Positions 1-13,361 of a stretch of DNA of 64,000 bases are shown here, in pieces. Made by a program: the position numbers and the translations under genes. Numbering within the stretch: the stretch's first letter is position 1; the number at the start of each line of letters is the position of its first letter. Origin of the DNA: Lindgomyces ingoldianus (lineage: Eukaryota > Ascomycota > Dothideomycetes > Pleosporales > Lindgomycetaceae); contig NW_022985188.1 in NCBI RefSeq assembly GCF_010093535.1, positions 683,357 through 747,356 of the forward strand, written 5' to 3'. Under the pieces are notes generated by a model. The model was given only the letters and a program-made list of their open reading frames with translations. It was not told the origin of the DNA and made no database searches.

Positions 1-126
1 ACTATCTATTATCTATATTTAAAATTTTAGGTATATAGCTATAGTAGCTAAAAAGTTAGAGCGGGTGGACTGTAGATAAAAACTGTGCGTCAGGTGAGAC
101 CGTGCGTTAGCTGATTAATCACGGTA
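1..126 (+). mobile_element. Terminal remnant of a DDE (pogo-like) DNA transposon
   Basis: This AT-rich stretch ends at about position 126 in a short GC-richer terminus (GTGCGTTA, then CACGGTA). Nearly the same terminus closes the transposase-bearing remnant that ends at 45251. Only the end is visible and the rest lies outside the window. The assignment rests on terminus similarity alone. Confidence 0.35.
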
Positions 127-1544
127 AAGCTTATTTTATTAAAGTTGTATAACGTACTTCATAGGCAAGTTGCTCACACACCTGAGTCGCTTACTTTTGC
201 CAAGACCCCACCCTAACAAACTCTATTATAGCCCATAACAACCTGCTCTAGCACTATATAGTACAGTATAGCCTAAAATATTATTTAGATACTACTTCTA
301 CTTCTTGCTTACATGTTTACGTGTTATACCTAGTCTAATTACACTATCTACAGCGCCTTTAGAATAGCTTACCTACTTTAGCTTACACCTACTTCTTTGC
401 CTTCTTTCTATTACTACACACTTTAAACTCCTTTAAAGCTGTTAAGTGTAGGCTTTTTTAAATTATTAAAGTTTTTTTTTACTTTAATTTACTTTTTTTT
501 ATGTAATTTATGTTACATAGTAGCCTTATTAGCTACTTAAAGCTTAGTAATTTTCTATTACACTAATACTAGCTTATGCATAATTATTACTGCTTTTTTT
601 AAGACTTTTTTAAACACTTTAACTATAAAAGTTAGTAAACTAGTTATATACTTTTAAATTTTTATTTTTATAAGCATTAATTATAACCTAAGTTTTAAAG
701 TATTACTTAGAGTTTACAACTGCTAAGGCTTATTATATATAAGTAGTAGTAGTAATAAAGTGTGTAACTTTACATTAAGGCCTATTATAACTTATTATAA
801 GTTAAAAAGAACTAATCTAGCGCTTTAAAACTTTTCTTAAATATTACTAAAAGTAATTATAGTATTATAAGCTACTTTAAAGTATAGTAAGAACTTTATT
901 TTTATAATATAAGTAATTTAGTTATGTATAAAGTTTTTAGCTTAGCGCCTATACACCTTTTTTAAAGAAGTAAAATAACTTATATTAAGTAGCTATAAAA
1001 AGTGTAATAAGTAAAAAAGTATATAAATAATAATAATTTTATTATCTTTATAGTATTACTAAAAATAAAGTAAGTTATAGCTTTTATAGCTATTAATAAC
1101 TAGCAAATAGTAGCTGCTAATAGTACACTTCTTTATATGCGCATTAAAGTGCTTTAACTAGTCTAAACTAAGCTAATTAGTAGTCTAGCTGCGCTTAAAA
1201 ATTATAATAACTTAATTATAAAGTAGATTTTTTTTTATACTAGTTTAAAAAGTAGTTACTACTTTAAAAAATAATAAAAAGTAGAATAGCTTACTTTTTA
1301 GCATTAATGCCCTAGATAGCTGTTGTCTACTTCTAGTTACCTAGCTAAACTACTTTTAGCTATTCTTATCTCTCTAAACTTATAATAACTGCTCTAGTAG
1401 ATATCTAGCCTATTATAAACTTTATTTTATTAAAGTTATATGTGTTATTATTTTAGATGCTATACTTAGCTTTAATATTTTTTATAAAGTTAAACTAGCT
1501 TTAAATTACTATAAAATTTTTATAAAAAGCTTTTTTATAGTTAT

Positions 1545-1824
1545 TGTTGAATAGGCTCTAACAGCTAGCTGCTTATAGTATAAGCACTTAAGTAGCAAGA
1601 GTAAGAGTAGTGTACAGTGTGCATAGTGTACAAGGTAGGTAAAGTAAAAGTAATATGTTTCTAGTTCTATTACTCTTATCTTTCCTTTATATAAAGAAAA
1701 AAGAGGATATCTAGATGTTTACATATAAAGGTTTACACATAAGCATTATGTAACATTAATACATAATTCTGCTTATGCGCGATTATTTGTATCTAGGCTG
1801 CAACACTGCTGCTGTGTATAGACA
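1545..1824 (-). repeat. LTR (3' side) of the Copia element
   Basis: 280 bp direct repeat of 5368-5647. It is heavily C-to-T and G-to-A shifted compared with its partner, especially in its last 150 bp. Confidence 0.8.
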
Positions 1825-2269
1825 CTAGCAACTTTTTTTTTTATCTAAAAAGTTACCTTTTATATGTGTTACCTTTTTTTTGTCTATGTAGGTCTATCTA
1901 ATTACATTCTGCCTTTACTTTACTTTATTTGTTAGAACTTGCCTTAGTAATGCTATACATTAAGATAGGCTAGTTACGCTATATAAATAGCTTTATAAAT
2001 AGTGTAAAAAGTTTTAAGCTATTATTATTTAGCCTTTATACACTTACTTTATAAGTAATTTAGTAGTGTATAAACTATTTTATGCAGAGTTTTATGCTAG
2101 AATAGTGTAAGATCTTTATATAGGCAGGTGTGTAAAGAGGTGTATATAATAAAGTCTTTTTTTTTTTTTTACTTTCTCTTCTTTATTCTTTACTTTTTAA
2201 GCCTTACTGTACTATTCTCTAGCTCTTTTCTCTTTTTATATAGTACTAACAGTAACAGATACTTCTGCC

Positions 2270-2271
<2 letters not shown>

Positions 2272-2301
<30 letters not shown>

Positions 2302-2320
2302 GAGAGAGAGAGAGAGAGAG
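2272..2320. repeat. Compound microsatellite (CA)13 / (AG)10
   Basis: A pure CA run at 2272-2297 is followed by TAT and a pure AG run at 2301-2320, inside the degraded Copia interior. The run survives although CpA is the preferred RIP target. Confidence 0.95.
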
Positions 2321-3039
2321 ATATCTCTCTAGCCTTCCTCCTCTACCTCTAGCGCTGTTAGTGCGGGCGTCTTTAACGTCCTTATGCAGTCTAGCAGCCT
2401 AGAGTGCATCTGTGTTACCTTTCTAACTAGTTCTGCTGCTAATTAGTAGTTTATTTAGCATCTTAGCATAAATATATAAATTTTTTAGCTTTTCTACTTT
2501 CTTTTTATATAAAATACTAATTATAGATAGGCTAAGAAGTAGCATGTAGCAGCTTTACTATTTTATAATATTAATATTATCTTGCTTACTAGCACTAATC
2601 TACAGCTGTAGGCAGCAAAAGTTGTGTGTTATAAAAGGTACTTTTATGTAGTCTTAGTCTAGAGTTGCAGTTAAGTCCTAGTAACTTTATATGCTTATTA
2701 TTATAGTAGCACTACTAGTGCTTTTTTTTTTATTAAGTGTTATATGTTAGCTAACTTCTAGGCTAATGCCTACACTTTATATATATAGTAGAGCTGTAGT
2801 CTGCATTATAACTACTATATATAAAAGGTAGTAGCTTTTTCTTCTTTTATATACTAGATAAATAAACTATCTTTCTTATATATCCTTCTTTTCTAATCTT
2901 GTAATAAGAAAAATAAGTGCGTATAATAAAAAAAATAAAAAAGATAGGCCTTATATAAAAGTGTTATTAGTTTAGTTAGTTTAAGGCATCTTTGCGCACA
3001 GGGTCTAGCTAGTCTACAGATGCTTCTATCTAGACAGAG

Positions 3040-3660
3040 AGGCAGTTAGTTAGGACTAATAATTAAAAAGCCTAGTTTAGTGTTTTTTTTATATATACAT
3101 TTACTAAGTTATCTTTACTATTAATCTACTTAATTTTAGTAATTTCCCTTTTCTTATATAATTTATAGAGTAATATAATGTTAATTATAAGTTACTTTTT
3201 ACTAGTAGTGCCTAGCTTAATAAAGTAATTATATAGAAACTTTAAATCTATGCAGATTACTACTAAGATTAGTAGCAGTTTAAGTGTTTATATAATTTAC
3301 TATAAAGTTGTACTATAAGTAATTATATTATTAAACTTTTTAACTATTTTATATAGTTTACTAGTAAGAACACTCTTAGTTACTCTTTTACACTTAGTAG
3401 AATTCTAGTATATAATATTGCCTAGTATTTTAAAGTAGTTGCTTTACTCTATATAGTTTTTATTACCTAATATAATTAAAAATCTTAGCTGTAAGCTAAG
3501 GTTCTTATTATTAGTAAATAATTTATTTATAAAGATAAACAGCTTTATATAATTAAGCTATAATAGTAGAAAAGTAAGACTGCGCTTACTATTATCTATC
3601 TACTATTAGATTTATTTATTAAGTGTGTTAATATTATTATGTAAAAGGTCTATAGTTTGT
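3040..3660 (-). pseudogene. Degraded Copia RNase H / pol C-terminus
   Basis: On the minus strand, one reading frame around 3050-3250 gives the Copia-type C-terminal pattern: a REIT-like stretch, then a SKDN-like segment and a hydrophobic tail. It is interrupted by TAA/TAG codons at positions that would be Q or W. Upstream minus-strand frames are too degraded to delimit integrase or reverse transcriptase. The class call is moderate, because LTR structure supports it more strongly than the coding remnants do. Confidence 0.4.
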
Positions 3661-4970
3661 GCAGTAATAAAAAGGTTAAATGCTGCCTCTAGTTAACACA
3701 TAAATGTAATGTATACCTCTTTTGCACATTACTTAATATATTATTATGCAGCATTCTTGTCCTCTAGGTTAATTATATAAAAGTGGCTTACTTATCCCTT
3801 TTAAGTAAGAACTACTATGTTATGTGTAAGTTTAATCCTTTTACTGTTAAACTTAATAGGCTGCTTCTCTACTAGAATAGTTTTACTCTTTATATAAAAC
3901 TTTACTTTTTACAGTTTTTTCTCTTCTCTTTATGTAAAATCCTTTATTATAATGCTTAAGGTGTTGTATAAATGCTTCTAGTTATTTCTAGAGCCTATGT
4001 TATGCATATAGTGCATATTTGCCTAACCTTCTAGGATATCTAGAAAGATGTCTGTGTACTAAGTTTCTTAGATATCTAGCTATTAACATAAATTAATAAA
4101 GATCTTTATTTTATTTATAAAAATGTTATATAGTTAACTTATATAGTTATTATTATTTTTTATGCCTTTTAGAATTATATAATTTTATCTGCTAGAAGTT
4201 TTTCTTTAGTAGTTTCTCTCTAAGGTAGAAGTTTATACAGGTTGTAATGTAGTATAGATTGTGCAGGTGGTATTAGTAGTGCATACACTACTGCAGGCGG
4301 TAATGTGTACGATTAAGGGTGTGGAGCAGGCGTTAGGTAGGGTAGCATGTATTATTTATACAGTAATTAGTGTAGTGCTAGCTAAGGTGTAAAAGCAGGT
4401 AATACTAGTATATTTAGTGTTAATAGCAGCATTATGTTTAGTCTACTTCTGTGCAGAGCCTTATATAGTAATAAAGGTTATATATAAAGCCTTTTTAGTG
4501 CAATTACTTTCTCTTATGCTATATTATACAGCTTCTAGGCTTAGGTACCTTTAGTGCCTAGCTATAGTGTAATTCCCTTGTCCTTTAGCACTTATATAAG
4601 CTCCCTTTTAAACACATAGCTAAGTGCTAAGAAGTTTTATAGTGTCTATTCTTTAAAATCCTTTATGTACACACTTAGAAAAGTAGCGCCTTTTTAAGTT
4701 ATTATATGTAGATTAGTAATTATGTAACTTATATATAATTAAGTTTATAAGCTTATTAAAGCTTCTAACATGTTAATCTTATTATTTTAGTACTCTAGGC
4801 TAGTCTTATTTTGTAGTGTTGCCTTTAATATCCCTATGTTCTTTATAAGTTATTTATATAATAAGAATTATTTCTTATTTTTCTTATTATTACATAAAGT
4901 TATTAGTTGCTAATAAAATTTTATTATAATAGTATAGTTAATTACTTTTCTAGTAAATTACATAGGTACT

Positions 4971-5202
4971 GCTGTTATTTAGCTACTAGGTTATGCAGCT
5001 TTAATAGCTTTAGTGTGCGCTTTACACTATCTTCTTTTTACTTTATACAGTAGCAGAGCTTGCTGTGTAATGTAAAGAATTAATATGCTATTATCTAGCT
5101 ACTAGGTTGTGCAGCTTTAGTAGCTTTAGTGTGTGTCTTACACTATCTCTTTTTTACTTTATATAGTAGTAGAGCTTACTGTACAATGTAAAGAATTAAT
5201 CT
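4971..5202. repeat. Tandem duplication, two 116 bp units
   Basis: 4971-5086 and 5087-5202 are imperfect direct copies. Both contain the tract TAGCTACTAGGTT and a TTTACACTATC-like block. They lie in the 5' internal region of the Copia element, just inside its right LTR. Confidence 0.8.
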
Positions 5203-5214
5203 ACTATTCTAAAG

Positions 5215-5334
5215 AATAAGTAACTAAATAAAGTACTTTATAAAGTGTAAGTACTCTACTGTTACTTTTTTTAAAAGATAAGTAATAAAATAAAGTACTT
5301 TATAAAGTGTAAATACTTTATTATTACTTTTACT
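5215..5334. repeat. Tandem duplication, two 60 bp units
   Basis: Two adjacent units share AATAAAGTACTTTATAAAG. They follow directly on the 116 bp tandem pair and lie next to the right LTR of the Copia element. Confidence 0.7.
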
Positions 5335-5367
5335 AATTTACAGTTAATTAAATTAACTACTAATTAG

Positions 5368-5647
5368 TGTTAAATAAGCTCTAATAGCTAGCTGCTTATA
5401 GTATAAGCACTTAAGTAGTAAAAGTAAGAGTAGTGTATAGTATGCATAGTGTATAAGGTAGGTAAAGTAAGAGTAATATGTTTCTAGTTCTATTACTCTT
5501 ATCTTTCCTCTGTACAAAGGAAAAGGGGGATATCTAGATGTTCGCGCACAGAGGTTCGCGCACAAGCATCATGTGACATTGATACGTGATCCTGCTCGTG
5601 CGCGATTGTTCGTATCTAGGCCGCGACGCTGCTGCTGCGTACAGACA
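5368..5647 (-). repeat. LTR (5' side) of the Copia element
   Basis: 280 bp direct repeat of 1545-1824. Its last 140 bp keeps many CpG and CpA sites (for example TTCGCGCACA), whereas the partner LTR has lost them. Confidence 0.8.
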
Positions 5648-6176
5648 GTTATACTTATACTTAAACTTTACTTTAAGCTTTAAATAACACTTAATAAACA
5701 TATTAAGCTAGTTTATGCTAATATAGCTTATATTATACTTAGTGTGTAAAAAATTAGCTATATTAGCTATAGCTGCTAGCTAAAGGGGAAATCCTTATAT
5801 ATCTAGCTTAAGTATGTGCTAAATAATTACTTACTTTTTATTATTATTTAGCTTTTATAAGTTAGCTATATAATTAGCTTAGAAAAGTTATCTAGTGTGT
5901 TAGTTACTTATTATTTTTTAAAAAACTTTATAGATAGCTGTAGTATGTTAGTTAAAAAGTGTTATATTTTATTTAAAAGCTTAAAGTGTAAGCTATATCT
6001 AACATTCTTTTAACATATTTAAGTAGTGTTATTAGAAATGCATTAGTGTAAAAAAAGTAGTGTAGTAGGGTCTTAGCAAAAGTAAGCAACTTAGGTGTGT
6101 AAGCAACTCGCCTATAAAGTACGTTATTTTATTATGTTAATGTAAAAACAGGGTATACACTTTGTAATTAAGAGGT

Positions 6177-6456
6177 TGTAACGGCGCAGGCAAGACAATG
6201 GGTCCGAATGCGGTATGAATCCACTCAGAGGCATATGGGAGTGCGTGGGGACTCAGAGACCTGGGAATACCAATGACACCTATAGGCCTTGTACGTAGGA
6301 TATCAGAAAACTACCGAGCTAGCTACAGGGGCGAGGTGCGACTAAATACATAAGGGAATAGGGGTAACAGCAGGGGTCGGGGCCAGGTCGAGGTCGGGGC
6401 CGATACGGGGGCCTTCCGGGCCATCCGAGATGGAACGATTCATGAGGATCGTTACA
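6177..6456 (-). mobile_element. Solo LTR, family L1 (TGTAACG...CGTTACA)
   Basis: 280 bp element starting TGTAACGGCGCAGG and ending CGTTACA, flanked by the perfect 5 bp duplication GAGGT (6172-6176 and 6457-6461). It is GC-rich and hardly RIP-mutated. It is related in inverse orientation to 14496-14825. The long palindromic ends could suggest a MITE, but TG...CA ends with a 5 bp target duplication fit a solo LTR better. Confidence 0.75.
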
Positions 6457-6624
6457 GAGGTGTGTTAACTAACAAGAGCGTGACTATAACATAGGAGTAC
6501 AATTAGTACCTGCCTAATTTCTAAAGCAATCCTCTGCTATCTAAAGGGGGTTTCTACAACTAGCTATATACTTCTTTAGAGAGCTAGACACAGCAGCGCT
6601 GGTAGCAACAAATCTAGTATACTG
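6457..6624. other. Unclassified spacer between repeats
   Basis: 168 bp of moderately AT-rich DNA between a solo LTR and Fot1-like copy 2. It would have been contiguous with 6127-6176 and with 14161-14335 before the insertions. No coding potential is seen. Confidence 0.5.
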
Positions 6625-8014
6625 TAACGTACTTCATGGGCGAGTTGCTCACACACCCGAGTCGCTCACTTTTGCCAAGACCCCACCCTAATAAACTCTA
6701 TTATAGCCCATAACAACCTGCTCTAGCACTATATAGTACAGTACAGCCTAGAATATTATTTAGATACTACTTCTACTTCTTACTTACACATTTGTGTGTT
6801 ATGCCTAGTCTAATTGCACTATCTATAGTGCCTTTAAGATAGCTTACTTACTTTAGCTTACACCTGCTTTTTTGCTTTTTTCCTATTACTGCGCGCTTTA
6901 AACTCTTTTAGAGCTGTTAAGCATAAGCTTTTTTAAATTATTAAAGTCTTTTTTACCTTAATTTACTTTTTTTTATATAATTTATATTATATAGTAGCTT
7001 TATTAGCTACTTAAAGCTTAGTAATTTTTTATTACACTAACACTAGCTTATATATAATTATTACTACTTTTTTTAAAACTTTTTTAAACACTTTAACTAT
7101 AAAAGTTAGTAAACTATTTATATGCTTTTAAATTTTTATTTTTATAAGCATTAATTATAACTTAAGTTTTAAAGTATTACTTAAAGTTTACAACTACTAG
7201 GGCTTATTATATATAAGTAGTAGTAGTAATAAAGTGTATAACTTTATATTAAAGCTTATTATAACTTATTATAAGTTAAAAGAAACTAATTTAGCGCTTT
7301 AAATCTTTTTTTAAATATTACTAAAAGTAATTATAGTATTATAAGCTGCTTTAAAGTATAATAAAAACTTTATTTTTATAATATAAGTAATTTAGTTATA
7401 TATAAAGTTTTTAGCTTAGCGCTTATATACCTTTTTTAAAAAAGTAAAATAACTTATATTAAGTAGCTATAAAAAGTGTAATAAGTAAAAAAGTATATAA
7501 ATAGTAATAATTTTATTATCTTTATAGTATTACTAAAAATAAAGTAAGTTATAGCTTTTATAGCTGTTAATAACTAGTAGATAGTAGCTACTAATAGTAC
7601 ACTTCTTTATATATATGTTAAAGTACTTTAACTAGTCTAAACTAAGCTAATTAGTAGTTTAGCTACACTTAAAAATTATAATAACTTAATTTTAAAGTAG
7701 ATTTTTTTATACTAGTTTAAAAAGTAGTTACTACTTTAAAAAATAATAAAAAGTAAAATAGCTTACTTTTTAGCATTAATGCTTTAAATAGCTGTTATTT
7801 ACTTTTAGTTACCTAGCTAAACTACTTTTAGCTATCTTTATTTCTCTAAACTTATAATAACTACTTTAGTAGATATTTAGCCTATTATAAACTTTATTTT
7901 ATTAAAGTTATACATGTTATTATCTTAAATACTATACTTAGCTTTAATATTTTTTATAAAGTTAAACTAGCTTTAAATTACTATAAAAATTTTATAAAAA
8001 GCTTTTTTATAGTT

Positions 8015-8332
8015 TGTCACGGTATCCTCCCCAGATCCCAGACATAACTGTATTAGACGTGTACTAGAGTATTATTAGTGCACGTTTAACATAAACACAA
8101 CACAACACAGACATAAACTTAAGCATAAACTACCTTAACACTAACTAAACCTAGAACAGGCTTAATTTATACTTAAAGCGCTTAGACTTCTAAGCTAAGT
8201 ATTTAATTACTAATTTTCTTCTAAACTTTTCTGTTTCTTACATAACATCTTATACTTACTATAATACTTTACATAGTAATTAAACTAGACCTCTGTAAAG
8301 CTTTATAACCTTACTTATGCATAATTATAATA
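8015..8332 (+). repeat. 5' LTR of chromovirus copy 1
   Basis: Begins TGTCACGGTATCCTCC. It has the same length as the 3' LTR, and its distal half is more AT-shifted than the matching half of the 3' LTR. Confidence 0.85.
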
Positions 8333-10529
8333 TTATATTATGTTAAAACTTTAGCTAAGAATAGCCTCTAAATCTAATTTAATAAGCTTAGTACTTATAT
8401 AACTTTAAGCTATTAAAGTAAGCTAAAAAGCCTTCTAAAAAGCACTTACTTTATAAAAAAGCTACTATGTTATAAGCTTTAAAGCTTTTTAAAAAGACTT
8501 TAAAAAACAGCTTTATATTATTAAGTAGTTTATTTCTGCCTTAACTTTTATTATAGTAGTAGAAACTAAGAACTTACTAGCCTTAAAGCTTACTTAGAAG
8601 TCTAGAGATAGCTTAACTTTTTTTTACTTAACACTGCCTATAACCTGTAACCTTTTTAACTTAGTAATAAAATCTAACTAACTCTCTAATCCTTTACTAT
8701 TTAATAAAAAATAAAAAGACTTACTTTTTTTTCTACATAAGCTCTAATATAAACTTAAAGAAAATGTAAACTAATTTCTTTTTAAACACTTTTAGTTACT
8801 ATATACTTACTTTTAACTTAACTATAACATAACAGCCTTAATTAACTTACTAATAAATAAAGATATTATTAACTTAGATTAATTTATAGTGTTTTTATAA
8901 GTAACTTATAAAGACCTAAATAAAAAGTTAATAGCCTTAAGTTACCTAAACACTTTATAATAAAAAAAAAAAAGCTTTACTTTACACTTTACTAAGTTCT
9001 ACTAACTTACATCTAATATAGGCCTAAATAAGATAAGTCTAATTACAGCCTTATATAACTCCCTCTTAACTAAACTGTAACGCGCTATAGTAGGAGAACC
9101 CCTTCTAAATAACTTTAACGTGTATGTAAACCTAATTACTACTTATAATAATAACATAAGGTTCCTCTCTGTACAAGCCCTAATACACCCCTAAACTAGC
9201 GCAGTTGCAAATAAAAACTTTAACATAATAAAAATTAATTTAAATTATGCTTTAGTTAGTTCTAAAAAGTGTAAAAATTATAAAAAAAAAAGTTAATACT
9301 TTAAGTGTAGTAAGTATAGTTATATTTTTTAAAACTGCTTTATTTCTCTTTCTTAAGTCTACATAAGTAGCGCTGCTAGTACTTATTAAAGATTTTTACT
9401 ATTTTAATTTTGTTTTTATAAGAGCTTTAACTTATATTTAAGCCTTAATCCCTTTTACTACTTTTAACATAGCTGTAGCTATAGTAGTAGAAGCCTGCAA
9501 AAAGGCTTATTTTAGGGCTAAGTTGCTCTTTAGAACTAATTTAACACTAGATCTTTACTAACCTATAGGCTAAGTCCCCTACTAATAACTAGAAGTACTA
9601 AGTTAATATTTCTATATATTTATAATAAAAAACTATATTAGCTTTAATATAAGCTTTTATTAACTTAGAAGTAAACAGCATAAGTTACATTAATAGAGAA
9701 CTAGTGTGTAAACTAAATCTTTAATTAACACTACTTACTTAAATAATTTACTTAACTAGATTTAATAAAAAATAACTTAAAAAAAGTTCTATCTTTTATA
9801 CTATAACTATTATAATTACCTACTAACACTATAAGAAGCAGATTAAACTTTATGTAACAAACATAAAATGTTATAACCTAATTCTAAGACAACTATAGCT
9901 GTATTAGCACAAAGTTGCCTTTAATTACTAAGAGTAAGTTCTAAACTTTAACTCTTTTTAATGCTAAAATATATGCTTACACTTACACTTAAACAACATC
10001 TAAATAGCACTTAATATAAAAAGTTTTTAGACTTACTTTTTAATAACCTAGAGAAAAACTACCTAAGTAAGGCTAATAAGCTAGGCCTTTTACTAAGATA
10101 AGCTATATAAAATAATTTAATAACTACTTAAACTTAAAAAAGAGAAAGCCTTTAAAAAACTTTTACTTACTTAATTTAGACATAAACTAGGACTTAAACA
10201 GCAGATAGACATCTACTACATAGAACCTGCTCTATTTATAACTCTAGCTTAATAACTAGATTACAAAATCTATGTAGTTATAATTTTTAATATAGACTAA
10301 GCTTTAGCTCTTTAAAAACACACTAACTTAAAAATAATAGTTTCTTAAGACTACTATAACCTATTACATGTTTTCTTTTAAGATAAGTCTAATAAGCTTT
10401 TAATATAATGTCTATATAATTACTAAATAACTTTTAAGCCTAGTAAACAACTTAGTTATAGGCTACTATATAAGATGTTGCTAAATAAATTAAAAGTGCT
10501 CTAAAAATACTTTAATAAAAACCTAAAAA

Positions 10530-13230
10530 AAAGGTTTATTTAAGCTAGCTTTTTACTAGTAGTGTTACTTATACTATTTATAAAGAAACTTAAAGGTAGG
10601 CTTTAATTTTACATTAACTACTAAAAACTAAACACTATTACTATTAAAAACTAATACTTAATTCCTTTTTTATAAGAAACCTTAAGCTAACTAAGTAAAG
10701 TAAAGTATTTTATAAAGTTAGATATTATTACTGCTTTTAATAAGCTAAAAATAGTAAAAGGTAATAAGTAGCTAACAGCGTTTTAAACCTAATACAGACT
10801 ATTTAAGTACCTAGTAATGCTCTTTAGCTTAGCTAACGCGCCTAGTACTTTTTAACATTTTATAAACAACTTGCTTTAACCCTACCTAGACATGTTCTGC
10901 ACTATGTATATTAATAATATTCTAATCTACAGTAATAGCCTTTTAGAGCATAAACAGCATGTACGCCTAGTGCTAAAGGCTATAAAAAAAGTAGGTCTGT
11001 AACTTAACATAGACAAATGCAAGTTCTACTAATTAAAGGTTACATATTTAGGATATGTAATCTTTACAGATAGCATTTAAATAGACCTTATTAAGGTTTA
11101 GACTATGCTAGATTAGTAATACTTAAAGAACATAAAGGATATTTAAGCTTTTATAAGATTTACTAACTTTTACTAATAATTTATTAACAACTTCTTACAG
11201 CTAGTAAGCCTTATAATTATACTTACTAAGAAAAAAGTTTAATTTAACTTTAACTTAAATTACTAATAGTTTTTTAACTAGCTAAAGAAAGCTTTTACTA
11301 AAGCTTTAATACTCTGCTACTTTAACTTTAAACTACTAATACTTATAGAAGCTAATGCCTTAGACTACATAGTAGCAGAAGTTCTTTTCTAGACTAAGCT
11401 AGACAGGACTATTAAGCCTATTATATACTTCTTAAAAAAAATAAGTTTTATAGAAGGTAATTATAAGATTTATAACAAGAAATTACTTACTATAGTACAC
11501 TGCTTTAAATAATAGTAACCTAAACTAGAAAGTGCAGCGCATCTAATATAGGTCTTATCTAACTATAAGAACTTATAGTACTTTATAACTATAAAATAAC
11601 TTAGCTACTAATAAGCCTATTAGTTTAAATACTTATTCTGTTTTAATTTTAAGATTACTTATTATTCTAGTTAAAATAGAGGGAAACTAGATGCCTTTAT
11701 AAGGTAATTCTAAAACATCTCTACTTAAAAAGAAGTGTAAAAGGCTTAACACTAAACTCTACTTTAACTTAAGCTATTTTTAAACCTTAACCTAAATAAA
11801 ATAAATTAGATAATTAATTAAATTATTACTAATAAGTATTTAAATAATAAATTTATCTAAGAAACCTTAGACCTACTCTAAAACAGCACTAGTTAGTTAA
11901 AAAAGGTAACACTAGCTAACTATAAAAACTAAAATAGTAAGCTGTATTACTATAACTAACTTATAATCTTTAATTCTAATAAACTAAGAATTAAACTACT
12001 CTAAATTATACACAACTTGCCTATTAAAGGACACCTAGGCAGAGGAAAGACTCTTAACCTACTATAGAGAGAGTACTACTAGCCCCGCATGTTCTATACT
12101 GTACGCTAATACGTATTATGTTGCTATACTTACTATAAAGTAAAGGCCTTTTAAAAAAGGTATAATAGCCTACTTAAACTACTCCTAATCCCTAAATAAG
12201 CTTAAAAAGATATATTAATTAATTTTATTATAAACCTACCTTTATTAAAAAAGTACATAAATATTATAGTAGTTGTTAATTACTTAACTAAGTATTAACA
12301 CTTAATACTATGTTCCTCTATAACTGCCTCTAATATAGCCTAGTTATTCTACTAATATATATAAGTTTACTATAGCCTGCCTAACATAATTATATTAGAC
12401 AGAGGTACACAGTTTGTCTTAGCCTTCTAGAACAAACTCTATAAATAGCTCTAAATTATCCTCTATCTATCTACAGCTTTTTACCTAGAGACTAACAGCT
12501 AGACTAAGAACATAAACACTATAATAAAATAAGTTCTATAAGTGTACATAAACTACTAGTAAGATAACTAGGTAAAATAGTTAGCTATAGCATAGTTTAA
12601 AGCTAATAACATAACATCTAAATTAACATAAGTATCCCTATTCTTAGTAAACTATAGATACTACCTTTAAATAAAATTTAAACTACTTATAAATACCTCT
12701 TAACTAACTTATTAATTTATATAAGTAATAGATATAAATAGACTTATTAATAAGATTTAAAATATATCTAAATATGTTTATAAAAAGCTTACATAGGCTT
12801 AAGCTTTTTAACAAGAGTACATAAACTAATTTTAAACTCCTGCCCCTATGTATGCAGCTAGCAAGAAGGTCTAGCTAGACGCTAGAAATATCTAAATAAA
12901 CTAATAATTAAAGAAACTTAATTAGAAGAACCTTAGCCTCTTTATAGTAGCCTATATAGTCTTATTACATACTTACTAATTAATCCTACCTAACAGCATA
13001 AAGATACACCCTATGTTCTACGTATTATTACTGCGCTAAGTAGCTCCTAAATCTAACTATCTACTTAGATAGCTAAACCTGCTACCTAAACCTATTATTA
13101 TAAATAATAAACTAGAATATGTTATAGAAGATGTTAAATAGATCTAGTTTAATAAAAAAAAACATATCTATAAATACCTTATAAAATAGACTAGATATAA
13201 TAAACTGTTATAGGAACCTATAGAAGCTCT
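10530..13230 (+). pseudogene. Degraded gypsy pol: RT, RNase H, integrase, chromodomain
   Basis: Reading through the stops, about 10560-10680 gives the RT block that normally reads FVKKKDG...LR..VDYR.LN. The catalytic motif appears as YINNILIYS at 10916-10942, so the two aspartates of YIDD are changed to asparagine by G-to-A mutation. RNase H follows at about 11330-11520. The integrase HHCC zinc region lies at about 12020-12150, and the catalytic LDRGTQF block at about 12385-12410. A chromodomain-like stretch ending in an EPVEAL motif lies at about 13110-13230. The protein cannot be functional. Confidence 0.8.
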
Positions 13231-13361
13231 ATAAGAAAACTCTGCAGTAACCTAATTCTACGCCTAATACCTATCTAAACTAAACTTGTACCCTAATAAA
13301 GATAACCTAATGCTAGAACTACTAATGTAAAGGATTTTCTTCCTAATAAGGGGGGAGGTAC

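Larger units (their letters stand above)
1545..5647 (-). mobile_element. Copia-type LTR retrotransposon inserted in Fot1-like copy 1
   Basis: Two direct repeats of exactly 280 bp (1545-1824 and 5368-5647) begin TGTT and end GACA. They are flanked by the 5 bp target duplication GTTAT (1540-1544 and 5648-5652). Read on the minus strand, 3040-3660 resembles the C-terminal RNase H end of Copia polyproteins. A minus-strand A-rich tract lies just inside 1825, where a polypurine tract is expected. The left LTR is therefore the 3' LTR. The interior carries stops throughout and is inactive. Confidence 0.7.
150..6126 (-). mobile_element. Fot1/Pot2-like TIR transposon, copy 1 (split by a Copia element)
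   Basis: The element starts TAACGTACTTCATAGGC and ends with the inverse, giving terminal inverted repeats of about 62 bp. After subtracting the nested Copia and its 5 bp duplication, the net length is about 1869 bp. That matches the Fot1/Pot2 group of the Tc1/mariner superfamily (about 1.9 kb, TA target). Transposase orientation (minus) is inferred from the copy at 63777, where the same end carries a readable helix-turn-helix start. The coding sequence is destroyed by RIP-type stops in all frames. Confidence 0.75.

Noticed and set aside
2128..2352. Open frame of 74 codons
   Set aside because: Most of it is the translated CA/AG microsatellite and a poly-T tract.
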